Source: GCA-016700035 sp964646575 (GTDB lineage: Bacteria; Patescibacteriota; Saccharimonadia; CAILAD01; GCA-016700035). Taken from it: a stretch of 64,000 nucleotides of DNA. Numbering within the stretch: position 1 is the first letter of the stretch; every line of letters starts with the position of its first letter. The stretch lies in the NCBI GenBank assembly GCA_964646575.1, contig CAZYFT010000001.1, positions 29,529 through 93,528 of the forward strand, given 5' to 3'. This document shows, piece after piece, positions 40,470 to 48,446 of this stretch. Made by a program: the position numbers and the translations under genes. The notes below the pieces were generated by a model, which saw only the letters and a list, made by a program, of their open reading frames with translations, was not told the origin of the DNA and ran no database searches.

Positions 40470-42023
40470 ATGCTGTTTCGCGACGTAGTCTCAAATATTT
40501 CGCTTGGTAGAGAAAGCAAAAATGTACTTGGCTTTTACATTAAACGAATTGCCGATGAGCAGTCGACGCGTGTCATCACGGCCGTATTGGCGCTCATCAT
40601 GGTCGCTTTTCAGTCGGTGACATTTATTGCGCCACCAAAAATATCAGAAGCCAGTTCGGGTTCGTCAAACGATATACTCTACGGTGGGTATAGTTCCAAA
40701 AATGATTTGTTGCGTAAGTTTGATTCTAACCCGGAGCTAAGGGCGATATACACCCGGGTTGGTATTGGACGTGATGAAATTGTTCGGGCGACCAACAGTC
40801 GTGTGAATTCATCGTGGGATGTGTGGTCGATGGGGCGAAGGCGTCATGGCGAGCAGAATGTCCAGCTCGATATTCCAGGTGCGCACACTGCTATTTATTT
40901 GCGGCCACTGAGGGTGTGGGGCAATAATAAATGGTTCTCTGGCCTGGAGGGCAAGACGGCTGCCGGGAAGCAGTTTTGGATACTCTATGATTGTGGTAAC
41001 CCAGTGTTTGCTGCTAACACTCCAGGCGAGAAGGTGCCAGCACCATCAACGCCACCTCCACCTCCTCCTCCGCCACCACCTCCACCAACTACTCCCCCGC
41101 CACCGCCAGCCATAAGCTACGCCTGTCAGAGCTTGGCCGCCTACATAGACACGGCCAATAGCGGCAAGAATCCGCCACTCAAAGTAACCTTTGCTGGCGT
41201 TGCACAAATTGCCAATACTAAACTGAAGAACTACATTTTCGATTTTGGAGACGGAGAACGGATCTCAACTGATAAATCTCAAGTTGAACACACCTATAAA
41301 AAGTCAGGAACATATGTTGCTCGCTTGAGGATTGAAACTGCCGCAGGTACAACCAATAACTCAACCGCTTGCTCGCAAACAATTCGTGTTGTGGATGCCA
41401 AACTAACTTACAATAAGCAAGCAGTTAATCTGTCTATTAAGGACAAAAGCGGCAACCCAATACAGGCCAGCGGCACTACGGCTCAGGCTGGTAACGAAAT
41501 TCGCTACAGTATCTCGGCGACCAATACAGGTACGGGTATTATTTCTGGGTTTGTATTCGAAGAAGCTATCGCCGATATCCTAGAATACGCTGACGTGCAG
41601 GATTTAGGTGGGGCTCAGCTAATTGAGAAGCCAATTCCGGGACAAGAAGACAAGCTAGTGGAGCGTACATTAGTGTGGGGTAAGGTAGACATTAAAGGTG
41701 GTGAGACGGTTACCAAGCAGTTTGTAGTTCGGGTAAAAAACCCTATCCCTACCACGCCAACTGGCGTGAGTGATCCAAGCTCTTACGACCTCAAAATAGA
41801 AAATATATTCTTTAACAACCGAGTCGAAATTCTGTTAGAGCAGCCACCTGTGAAGAGAGTCGAGGAAGTTGCTCAGACGCTGCCGCAAACTGGTGTCGGA
41901 TTGGCAACCACCAGCATGGCATTCTTTACGAGTGGTATGGTGTTCATCTTACTGCGTAATCGATTGATTAAGCGCGAGCTTGAAATTATCGCTGTGACTG
42001 ATCAAGGAGGCACCCATGGCTGA
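40470..42023 (+). CDS. Exported surface protein with polyproline linker, PKD and DUF11-like domains and LPxTG-type tail
   Basis: 517 residues. Signal-anchor-like helix at about 35-55 (ITAVLALIMVAFQSVTFIA), an N-terminal domain of about 130 residues with a WSMGRRRHGEQ segment, a proline-only linker around 195-215, a PKD-like domain (YIFDFGDGERIST, about 258-312), a DUF11-like domain (NEIRYSISATNTGTG, about 345-460), then LPQTGVG, a hydrophobic helix and a basic stop-transfer. LPQTG fits a sortase sorting signal, but about 20 residues follow the helix. It overlaps the next gene by eight bases. It could be a wall-linked partner of the envelope machine downstream. Confidence 0.8.
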   Translation: MLFRDVVSNISLGRESKNVLGFYIKRIADEQSTRVITAVLALIMVAFQSVTFIAPPKISEASSGSSNDILYGGYSSKNDLLRKFDSNPELRAIYTRVGIGRDEIVRATNSRVNSSWDVWSMGRRRHGEQNVQLDIPGAHTAIYLRPLRVWGNNKWFSGLEGKTAAGKQFWILYDCGNPVFAANTPGEKVPAPSTPPPPPPPPPPPPTTPPPPPAISYACQSLAAYIDTANSGKNPPLKVTFAGVAQIANTKLKNYIFDFGDGERISTDKSQVEHTYKKSGTYVARLRIETAAGTTNNSTACSQTIRVVDAKLTYNKQAVNLSIKDKSGNPIQASGTTAQAGNEIRYSISATNTGTGIISGFVFEEAIADILEYADVQDLGGAQLIEKPIPGQEDKLVERTLVWGKVDIKGGETVTKQFVVRVKNPIPTTPTGVSDPSSYDLKIENIFFNNRVEILLEQPPVKRVEEVAQTLPQTGVGLATTSMAFFTSGMVFILLRNRLIKRELEIIAVTDQGGTHG

Positions 42024-42600
42024 AAAACTTACTCATAATCCCGAGCAAGATGCTGGTAGTAAACATGAAAAGCCAGAGCTTAAGGTGGAGGCCACGCAGC
42101 AGAATGTAGAAAAAGCTCATGAAAAGCCAGAAAATCGACAGGAAAAAGAGAAGTCTGTCGAGAAGAGCCGAGAGAAACTAGAGAAAGCTCTAGATAAAGA
42201 AGCTGAGAAGGCTCGTGAGAAACAGCCTAAGCCACAGGAGGCCCGTGAGCCACAAACGATAACGCGCGCTAAGCGTGATGCGGCCTTTAATTCAACTATG
42301 AAAACAGTGCGGACACAGCTTTCTCCGGTGCAGCGAGGGTTTTCTAAATTTGTGCATGCTAAACCAGTTGAGGTTGTGAGCGAGCTTTTAGAGGAAACAA
42401 TCTTTCGGCCGAGTTTTCTGTGGGGCGGTGTAATTGGCGGCCTAATTTTAGGCGCTAGCTTGTATCTATTCGCTCGAGCGCAAGGTTTTCGTCTCTCGGG
42501 TTCGGAGTTTATCGTTGGCATGTTTATTGGTGGAGTAATTGGGATAATTTTTGAAAAGCTATTTGGACGGAAGAAGTCAGCCAAAAACCCGCGCAGCTAA
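42016..42600 (+). CDS. Charged protein with two C-terminal membrane helices, start of the F1-like cluster
   Basis: 194 residues, ATG 42016 with AAGGAGG six bases upstream. Residues 1-85 are an extremely Glu/Lys-rich stretch (repeated EKxxEK), probably a helix or disordered arm in the cytosol. Two membrane helices lie at about 134-152 (FLWGGVIGGLILGASLYLF) and 163-182 (EFIVGMFIGGVIGIIFEKL). This gene sits where an a subunit or AtpI would stand in a normal atp operon. It lacks the conserved Arg helix of subunit a; the Gly-rich two-helix layout is loosely like AtpI, which helps c-ring assembly. Function unknown. Confidence 0.65.
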   Translation: MAEKLTHNPEQDAGSKHEKPELKVEATQQNVEKAHEKPENRQEKEKSVEKSREKLEKALDKEAEKAREKQPKPQEAREPQTITRAKRDAAFNSTMKTVRTQLSPVQRGFSKFVHAKPVEVVSELLEETIFRPSFLWGGVIGGLILGASLYLFARAQGFRLSGSEFIVGMFIGGVIGIIFEKLFGRKKSAKNPRS

Positions 42601-42609
42601 GCGTATATC

Positions 42610-42618
42610 TGATAAACT
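42610..42618 (+). promoter_or_regulatory. Candidate extended -10 promoter within the F1-like cluster
   Basis: TGATAAACT, that is TG-n-TAAACT, fourteen bases before ATG 42633; predicted leader about eight bases. Same -10 as the large RNA and rRNA P1. The -35 is poor. Confidence 0.4.
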
Positions 42619-42632
42619 AATACATAAGCATT

Positions 42633-43466
42633 ATGTGGAGCAAAATCCGAGCCAGTCTTTGTGTGGGGATTGTTGCGGCGTTTGTTGTGGCGTCGAGTGG
42701 TTCGATGTCTGCCGCCGATGCTGTCGTGACACAGTCGTTTCAGGCTAGTGAGCAGTTTTCGGTCGGTACACTCGTGGCGCGACAGACTGATGACCCAGGA
42801 AAAATTGAGGCTGCCACCACGAATAATCGGGGTACTTTAGCAGGTGTAGTGGCCAATCCAGAAGAGTCATTTGTGAGCTACAATTCGAGCAGCACAACTG
42901 CAGTTGGTGTGGCGACAAGCGGGGCTGTGGTGGTGAACGTCTCAACAATTAATGGCGACATCCAGGCCGGGGATCAGCTGACTTCTTCGCCGATTAGTGG
43001 TTTTGCAATGAAGGCTTCAAGTTCTGGCAAGGTAATCGGTAGGGCTTTAGCTGATTTTTCACGTTCTACAAATGGTGCACAAATTCGCACAGTTAACGAT
43101 GTGAATAACCGGGCCACCGAAGTAGGCGTTGGTCAAGTTGCGGTTACGGTTGAGATAAATGATTGGACCGGCCCGAGCGGTGCTCAGAATGTGTTTGTTG
43201 AGAACCTGCGCTCTATCGGTGGCCAGGTTTCGGGCAAGCAAGTTTCGGCATCGAGCGCGGTTATAGCTGCAATGGTGCTGGCAGTGGGGATATTGGTATC
43301 CGGCATCGTGCTTTTTTCTTCGGTCAGTGCCAGTATGCATTCTTTGGGAAGAAATCCCTTGTCGCATAAAATCATTCGGCGTAGTTTGACGCAAGTAATT
43401 TTGATTGTGGTGGTGCTTTTATCTGTGAGTGTGGTCGTGGCGTATTTTATAATAGGTAGGGGTTAG
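42633..43466 (+). CDS. c-subunit-like rotor candidate fused to an exported G2/IMC-like domain
   Basis: 277 residues. A signal peptide (1 to about 28, IVAAFVVASSGSMSAADA) leads an exported beta domain (about 30-170) with LAGVVANPE, GAVVVNVSTINGDIQAGDQL and SGKVIGRALADF, the pattern of G2/intramolecular-chaperone-like tail-fibre domains. The last 73 residues form a helical hairpin: helix 1 about 209-234, loop SLGRNPLS (RNP 240-242), helix 2 about 254-274. This is the F-type c-subunit plan, R-N-P being its polar loop, with termini outside and loop inside. No Asp or Glu occurs after residue 204; the ion-binding position (about 18 after the Pro) is Val. It stands directly before the b-like gene, three bases away. 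c homology is inference from pattern and position. Confidence 0.7.
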   Translation: MWSKIRASLCVGIVAAFVVASSGSMSAADAVVTQSFQASEQFSVGTLVARQTDDPGKIEAATTNNRGTLAGVVANPEESFVSYNSSSTTAVGVATSGAVVVNVSTINGDIQAGDQLTSSPISGFAMKASSSGKVIGRALADFSRSTNGAQIRTVNDVNNRATEVGVGQVAVTVEINDWTGPSGAQNVFVENLRSIGGQVSGKQVSASSAVIAAMVLAVGILVSGIVLFSSVSASMHSLGRNPLSHKIIRRSLTQVILIVVVLLSVSVVVAYFIIGRG

Positions 43467-43468
43467 AT

Positions 43469-44086
43469 ATGGAAGTTGTTTTATATGCATTATTAGTTGG
43501 GCTTGTTGTGTGTATCGGCCTCATGGTGATGGTAATTATGCTGCTACAAAAGCTGAGTCGTGTCCATAAAAAAGCTAAGCCAACAGTTGGTCTTAGTCGC
43601 GAGCAGCAGGCAAAATTGCGGGAAGAGGCCACGCAACAGTATGAGGCCATGATGGTACGAGAGCTGCAGCGTTTTGAGAAAGGGATGCAAAAGTTTTCCG
43701 ATGAGCTGTTGGTGAAAATGCAGACTCACATTGGAAGTCCGGACGTCGAGCTCGAAAAGACAATGAGTGGGCTCATGGCTACCACTACGGATGGCTATAA
43801 TGCAGCTTTAGAGCAGTCGGTTGGTGCACTCAAGGCTCGACTGAGCTCGGTGGACGCACTCTTAACTTCGCATGCCCAGGGGGCTGACGCGCAAATTCAG
43901 GCTTTGGTTGAAGAGCGTAAGGCGCGGGCTCTAGCGCGAGCCGAAGCTGAGCTGGTATCAATTTTTTCTGACTACATGGCACAGGTTGCATCCGGCCTGG
44001 ATTATGGCGATCAACAAACTTATATCTTGCAGCAACTGGAAGCGATTAAGCCGCAGCTAGTGGAGGATATTCGGCGTGTCGGCTAG
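43469..44086 (+). CDS. atpF: F-type ATPase subunit b-like stalk protein
   Basis: 205 residues: one N-terminal membrane helix (about 3-27, VLYALLVGLVVCIGLMVMVIM), then helical, Ala/Glu/Gln-rich sequence (EEATQQYEAMMVRELQRFEK, later KARALARAEAELVSIFSDYM) that ends near the membrane-distal side. This is the plan of the peripheral-stalk b subunit that holds the alpha/beta head still. Sequence identity with ordinary b is low, as usual. Overlaps the delta-like gene by 11 bases. Position between the c-like and delta-like genes supports the call. Confidence 0.75.
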   Translation: MEVVLYALLVGLVVCIGLMVMVIMLLQKLSRVHKKAKPTVGLSREQQAKLREEATQQYEAMMVRELQRFEKGMQKFSDELLVKMQTHIGSPDVELEKTMSGLMATTTDGYNAALEQSVGALKARLSSVDALLTSHAQGADAQIQALVEERKARALARAEAELVSIFSDYMAQVASGLDYGDQQTYILQQLEAIKPQLVEDIRRVG

Positions 44087-44513
44087 TATTACTGCATTGC
44101 CGGTGAGTCTTGTCGGTCTTACCCAGCTCGAGGAGGTTCGGGTGGCGTTGGAACGATCGATAGATGGCAAATCACAATATCTTGATAACTTGGATCAGCG
44201 TACTCAAGCCTGGCTGCATGAATGCCTGCAGCAAAGCTCGGGTGAACAGCTTATCGCTGAGTTAGAGGAATTTGCACAAGCTGCTCCGGTAATCGAACTA
44301 GAGCTGGCTACTACTCCTTCTGACGAGTGGCGAGAAACCTTAGTGGCTTGGCTACGCACCCAGATTTCTCCGACCGTGTTGGTGCGTTTGCATGTGAGGC
44401 GTAATCTATTGGCGGGCTTTCGATTGCGCACCGGCAAGCACGAATATGACGTGTCTCTAGCTTCGCGGTTGCGGGCAACTGTAAAAGTAGTGGGAGTAGC
44501 TGATGGCAACTAA
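44076..44513 (+). CDS. atpH: F-type ATPase subunit delta-like protein (short)
   Basis: 145 residues against about 175-180 for delta. The C-terminal part is recognisable: PTVLVRLHVRRNLLAGFRLR then KHEYDVSLASRLRATV matches the delta pattern V-x-v-d-x-x-L-i-G-G-f-r-i-r, D-x-S-v-x-x-x-L. The N-terminal helical domain, which normally binds alpha, seems shortened. Delta joins the b stalk to the top of the alpha3-beta3 head. Overlaps b-like by 11 bases and alpha-like by 11 bases. Confidence 0.75.
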   Translation: MSASITALPVSLVGLTQLEEVRVALERSIDGKSQYLDNLDQRTQAWLHECLQQSSGEQLIAELEEFAQAAPVIELELATTPSDEWRETLVAWLRTQISPTVLVRLHVRRNLLAGFRLRTGKHEYDVSLASRLRATVKVVGVADGN

Positions 44514-45924
44514 AACGCCCGAATTTCAGCAGCTAGTTGCAACTGGCGGCAGTACTGGTGAGGTGGTATCGGTGCGGCGCTTTGTAGTTGAAGTTCGTGG
44601 CATGGAGGGTGTTTCGGTTGGCGGTCAGGTGGTGTTTGAGCATGGTGAAACAGGTTTGGTGCGTGAAATTGATGATGATCGAGCGCTCATCTTAACGATC
44701 AGCAGTGAGTCGGTCGATATCGGCTCGTTGGCGGTCGTGAAGACGGCAGCCTTAGACGTACCAGTATCTCCGAAGATGCTCGGTCGAATTATGAACCCGC
44801 TCATGCAGCCGATTGACGACAAGGGCGCAATTGTGGCTGAAAAGACCCGCCCGGTTTTTGGTGAGGCACCTGCCTTTGCGGAGCGGGCTATTTTAAATCA
44901 ACAGCTTGAAACTGGCGTGACGATTGTGGATACCTTGTTTCCGATCGTATTGGGGCAACGTATTGCGATTATGGGTGACGCAAAATCCGGAAAAACCACG
45001 TTTGCTACTCAGGCGGCCATTCACCAGGCTCGTCAAGGTCGAGCGGTGGTGCTGGTGCTGGTTGCAAAGCGACATACTGATATTGACCAGCTATTGGCTC
45101 GCTTAGTTCAGGCCGGTGTTCAGGACAAAGTGAGTCTAGTTGTGGCGCATGTTTTTGATTCAGTTATGATGCAATATTTGGCGCCTTATGCTGGTTGCGC
45201 ATTAGCTGAGGAGTTGTGGCAGGGCGGTCAGGATACGGTTATTATTTATGATGATTTTTCTACGCACGCAAAAGTCTGGCGCGAGATTTCATTGGTGCTG
45301 GGTGCGAATCCGGGGCGCGAGTCGTTTCCTGGTGACATGTTTTATACGCATTCCTCGTTATTGGAACGAGCTGGTAAACTGGCGGCTAATGGTGCCAGCC
45401 TCACGGCATTACCGCTGGCTGTGACGCCAAACGATGACATTACGGGCTATCTTTCAACCAGCCTTATTTCTATGACGGATGGGCAAATCGTGTTTGATGT
45501 TGAGACGATGTATCGTGGTACGCGTCCTGCAGTAAACGTAGGATTGTCGGTTTCGCGTGTAGGTGGTCGGGCACAGCAAGCCGAGCACAAGGACTTGGCA
45601 ACAAAAGTCGGCCAGGTTCTGGCACGGGCGCGTCAGGCTGGACAGTTTTCTCACTTTGGTACGGAGCTGTCGCGCGATATGCAAACCGATCTTGCAGTCA
45701 GTGGCCTACTATATGGGCTGTTTAATCAGCAGCCGGATGAGCTTTACACACTTCGTGAACAGCAAATCATGCTTCATGCGGCCTTTGCTGCTGTTGATCG
45801 ACCAGACTTTTCTAGCGACTGGCTTAAGACAGTAGTGCGCGATGTTGCTCAGGCTAATCCAAAGATTGAGCCGGCTAAATTGGCTCAAAATATTATTGCC
45901 ACTAATCCTAAGGCAGAAGCATGA
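44503..45924 (+). CDS. atpA: F1-like ATPase alpha subunit
   Basis: 473 residues, about 30 shorter than typical alpha. N-terminal beta barrel (15-90), nucleotide domain with P-loop GDAKSGKT (158-165; ordinary alpha has GDRQTGKT, so the Arg-Gln are Ala-Lys here), DTVIIYDDFSTHAKVWREI, and the SVSRVGGRAQQ segment holding the arginine finger that completes the beta active site. GRESFPGDMFYTHSSLLERA is the conserved alpha block. The C-terminal helical domain is short. Noncatalytic sites should still bind nucleotide. Overlaps gamma-like by four bases. Confidence 0.9.
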   Translation: MATKTPEFQQLVATGGSTGEVVSVRRFVVEVRGMEGVSVGGQVVFEHGETGLVREIDDDRALILTISSESVDIGSLAVVKTAALDVPVSPKMLGRIMNPLMQPIDDKGAIVAEKTRPVFGEAPAFAERAILNQQLETGVTIVDTLFPIVLGQRIAIMGDAKSGKTTFATQAAIHQARQGRAVVLVLVAKRHTDIDQLLARLVQAGVQDKVSLVVAHVFDSVMMQYLAPYAGCALAEELWQGGQDTVIIYDDFSTHAKVWREISLVLGANPGRESFPGDMFYTHSSLLERAGKLAANGASLTALPLAVTPNDDITGYLSTSLISMTDGQIVFDVETMYRGTRPAVNVGLSVSRVGGRAQQAEHKDLATKVGQVLARARQAGQFSHFGTELSRDMQTDLAVSGLLYGLFNQQPDELYTLREQQIMLHAAFAAVDRPDFSSDWLKTVVRDVAQANPKIEPAKLAQNIIATNPKAEA

Positions 45925-46766
45925 GTAATTCAAAGGACATACTACGTGAGTTTGAACAATACAAAGTGATTGGTGAACTTTCGGGCGCGCTTGAAGGAAT
46001 AGCAAGCTACCGAATCCGGCAGATTAAAGATAGGGTACTGCTTTCAAAGAGTTTCTTTCAGGAGCTGTATGCAATCTATTTGAGCTTGCGTGTAGAGAAA
46101 GCTGCCGCTCGTAATCCGCAATATTCAAAAGATTTATACATCGTCATTACGTCGACTGGCGGCTTGAGTGGTGTCATCGATGATGAGATTGTGAGTCGGG
46201 TGATGCAGGACTATGTCGCTGCGACCACTGATGTTGTTGCGATTGGTGCACGCGGAGCAGCGCTTTTGAGGGCACGCGGCGTGGAGCTTGCGAGAAGCTT
46301 TGGCCAGCCGGACATCACGCGGCCCATCGATACAAGCCCGATTGTTCTCATGGCACAGCAGTATCGACGTACGTTTGTGTATTATCAGGAGTTTCAGACT
46401 TTGACTCTGCAAAAGCCCAATCGCATTGAGTTGGTTCTGGAGACACAAACACTAGAGAAAAATAGCAGTCCAAGCATGCAGTCGGCGGCTGATAATATTA
46501 TGCTAGCGAGCGAGTATTTATTTGAGCCGACAGTGGATGAAGTTATTGAATATCTCGAAAATGTTATGCTAAATATTACCATGACACAGTTAATTTTTGA
46601 GTCGCAGCTAGCGCAGTTTGCAGCCCGCTTTACGGCAATGCTTACGGCGCGTACGCGAGCCCATGATGCACAGGGCGAGGCACATATGCAGTATCTCTCG
46701 GCGCGTAGGCGCGAGCGAGACGAAGCAGCTCATGAAATTGTGTATGCTATGAGGGGCCTAAAATGA
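45921..46766 (+). CDS. atpG: F1-like ATPase gamma subunit (divergent)
   Basis: 281 residues, near the usual 285-290. The N-terminal helix lacks the common I-R-x-R-I start but has DILREFEQYKVIGELSGALE followed by a coil that matches the gamma position. Middle Rossmann-like part: YIVITSTGGLSGVIDDEIV, equivalent to the S-D-r-G-L-c-G block with Asp replaced by Thr. C-terminal helix: ARFTAMLTARTRAHDAQGEA through RRRERDEAAHEIVYAMRGL, the family's rotor coiled coil ending. Gamma is the central shaft, so a rotary mechanism should be kept. ATGA overlaps on both ends. Confidence 0.85.
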   Translation: MSNSKDILREFEQYKVIGELSGALEGIASYRIRQIKDRVLLSKSFFQELYAIYLSLRVEKAAARNPQYSKDLYIVITSTGGLSGVIDDEIVSRVMQDYVAATTDVVAIGARGAALLRARGVELARSFGQPDITRPIDTSPIVLMAQQYRRTFVYYQEFQTLTLQKPNRIELVLETQTLEKNSSPSMQSAADNIMLASEYLFEPTVDEVIEYLENVMLNITMTQLIFESQLAQFAARFTAMLTARTRAHDAQGEAHMQYLSARRRERDEAAHEIVYAMRGLK

Positions 46767-48082
46767 GTAAGGCTCCGGCTGTACAGTCGATTGGTCATGT
46801 GTTGGCGGTTAATGGTTTAGTTGTAACTGTGCGTTTTGGCGATGAACGTCCGAAGCCAAACGAGCTTTTGCATGTGGAGGACCGGCCGGATATTTTACTA
46901 GTCTGGCGCGAGTATACCGACCGGCAAACTGCACGCTACATTAACATTGCAGGTGCTTCGGGCCTGACTGTTCGGATGCCAGTGTTCTCAAGTGGGCATA
47001 CCTTAGCGGCGCCAACAGGCAAGGGTGCGTATGGGCGAGTTTTCGATGCTTTGGGGAGGCCAATCGACGGGCTAGCAGCCCCAGAAACCGATATCGTGCC
47101 CGTATATCGCGAGGCTGCCCGGCCCCAGTTTCGTCCGTCAAGCTCGGAGGTTTTAACTACCGGCATTAAGGTTATCGATTTTTTTGCCCCATTTGTGAAG
47201 GGTCGTAAGATTGGCATTATAGGTGGTGCCGGCGTAGGTAAGACGGTACTCACGACGGAGCTTATTCATAATATTTCGTCTTCGAAGGCGGCAACCAGCT
47301 ATTTTGTTGGGATTGGCGAGCGTATACGTGAGGGCCACGAGTTGCGCGACACACTAGAAAAAGCCAAGCTGCTGGACAGCACGGTAATGTTTCTTGGGCA
47401 GATGAATGAGAACGCTGGCATGCGCTCCTTGGTGGGAATGACAGCGGCTGCGAGTGCTGAGTTTTTACGTGATGAACAAAAGACCGATGTATTATTCTTT
47501 GTTGATAACATTTATCGCTATGTGCAGGCCAATAATGAACTGTCTACTATGTTAAATGAAACGCCATCCGAGGGAGGCTATCAGCCAGCGCTATTCTCAG
47601 AGCTTCATAGGCTGGAGGAACGATTGCATTCCACTGAAAATGGCTCAATTACGAGCGTGCAATCAATTTATATTCCAGCCGATGATTTGTCAGACCCGGC
47701 CGTGGTAGAGATTTCGCAGCAACTAGATAGTGTTATTGTGTTGTCGCGAAAAGTTTTTGAGTCAGGAATTTTCCCGGCGGTAGATTTGCTCGCTACTCGA
47801 TCTTCGCTTCTGTCGATCGATGTAGTTGGTGAGAGGCACTACATGCTAGCCCGACAGGTTCAGTTGATTCTGGAAAAATATGAAAGCTTACAGAACATCA
47901 TAGCTATTATTGGCGAATCAGAGCTCTCTATGGCTGATCGAGAAGCGTACAGTAAAGCCAAAGAACTAAAGCGCTATTTTGCGCAGTCGATGCACGTCAC
48001 TCAGGATCTCAATGGAGTCCCCGGAGAGTTTGTGGATCGCGAAAAAATGCTTGCGGGAGTAGAGGAAATTTTATCATCGTGA
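46763..48082 (+). CDS. atpD: F1-like ATPase beta subunit (catalytic, C-terminally short)
   Basis: 439 residues against about 460-480. Catalytic residues are kept: P-loop GGAGVGKT (154-161), GIGERIREG with catalytic Glu186 and following Arg, Walker B LFFVDNIYRY, and SVQSIYIPADDLSDPA with the Tyr of the site. Unusual: the adenine-stacking Tyr of the Y-P-A-V-D block is Phe (GIFPAVDLL); the DELSEED lever reads ESELSMAD; the GYQP region continues ALFSELHRLEERL where ATP synthases have ATDMGxMQERI; and the last 20-30 residues (the F-x-x-V-G region) are missing. These changes fit an ATP-hydrolysing paralogue rather than a canonical synthase. ATGA overlaps on both sides. Confidence 0.9.
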   Translation: MSKAPAVQSIGHVLAVNGLVVTVRFGDERPKPNELLHVEDRPDILLVWREYTDRQTARYINIAGASGLTVRMPVFSSGHTLAAPTGKGAYGRVFDALGRPIDGLAAPETDIVPVYREAARPQFRPSSSEVLTTGIKVIDFFAPFVKGRKIGIIGGAGVGKTVLTTELIHNISSSKAATSYFVGIGERIREGHELRDTLEKAKLLDSTVMFLGQMNENAGMRSLVGMTAAASAEFLRDEQKTDVLFFVDNIYRYVQANNELSTMLNETPSEGGYQPALFSELHRLEERLHSTENGSITSVQSIYIPADDLSDPAVVEISQQLDSVIVLSRKVFESGIFPAVDLLATRSSLLSIDVVGERHYMLARQVQLILEKYESLQNIIAIIGESELSMADREAYSKAKELKRYFAQSMHVTQDLNGVPGEFVDREKMLAGVEEILSS

Positions 48083-48345
48083 GTGAGTTAATTGATAATT
48101 TGAGTCAAATGAGAGTTAAAGTATTTTCGCCGTTTGAGGTGATGTACGAAGGCAATGCGCGGGCTTTGTCGGCCCAAAATGCGTTGGGTCCGTTTGATGT
48201 ACTGCCGGACCACACCAATTTCATGACCTTGTTGGTTGCCTCTGAGTTGCAAGTAATTACCACTGTTGATACGCGCAAGTTCAGTATTGAACACGGAATT
48301 TTAAAGGTTGCCGATAACGTTGTAACGGTCTTTGCTAACATCTGA
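48079..48345 (+). CDS. atpC: F-type ATPase epsilon-like subunit, N-terminal domain only
   Basis: 88 residues. It matches only the beta-sandwich half of epsilon: MRVKVFSPFEVMYEGNARAL and LGPFDVLPDHTNFMTLL, then a strand pair ending VADNVVTVFANI. The C-terminal two-helix domain, which inhibits hydrolysis in many synthases, is absent, so that brake should be missing. Epsilon ties gamma to the c-ring. GTG start overlapping the beta stop by four bases. Last gene of the F1-like run; about 100 bases of leader follow before the first giant protein. Confidence 0.85.
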   Translation: MSELIDNLSQMRVKVFSPFEVMYEGNARALSAQNALGPFDVLPDHTNFMTLLVASELQVITTVDTRKFSIEHGILKVADNVVTVFANI

Positions 48346-48374
48346 AAAATCTTGTTGATAACTCCTGGAAAGAC

Positions 48375-48419
48375 CTTGTGCTTATATCTGTTGGCCAGGT
48401 AAAATGATACAAGCACAAG
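48375..48419 (+). promoter_or_regulatory. Promoter of the giant surface-protein pair inside an inverted repeat
   Basis: TTGTGC (48376-48381), spacer of 18, TAAAAT (48400-48405). A perfect 9-bp inverted repeat, CTTGTGCTT (48375-48383) and AAGCACAAG (48411-48419), brackets it: one arm covers the -35, the other the expected start. A regulator binding both arms would block transcription. The AAGCACAAGA arm recurs at 36043. Confidence 0.55.
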
Positions 48420-48446
48420 AAGTGTGTTTGTGAAATATATTTTGAT

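Noticed and set aside
41048..41108. CCACCT-rich tract as a CRISPR or tandem DNA repeat
   Set aside because: It encodes a polyproline linker in the frame of the 40470 surface protein.
44503..48345. Flagellar or type III secretion ATPase (FliI-like) as alternative to F1
   Set aside because: Two related large subunits, plus gamma-, delta- and epsilon-like genes in atp order, fit only F1.
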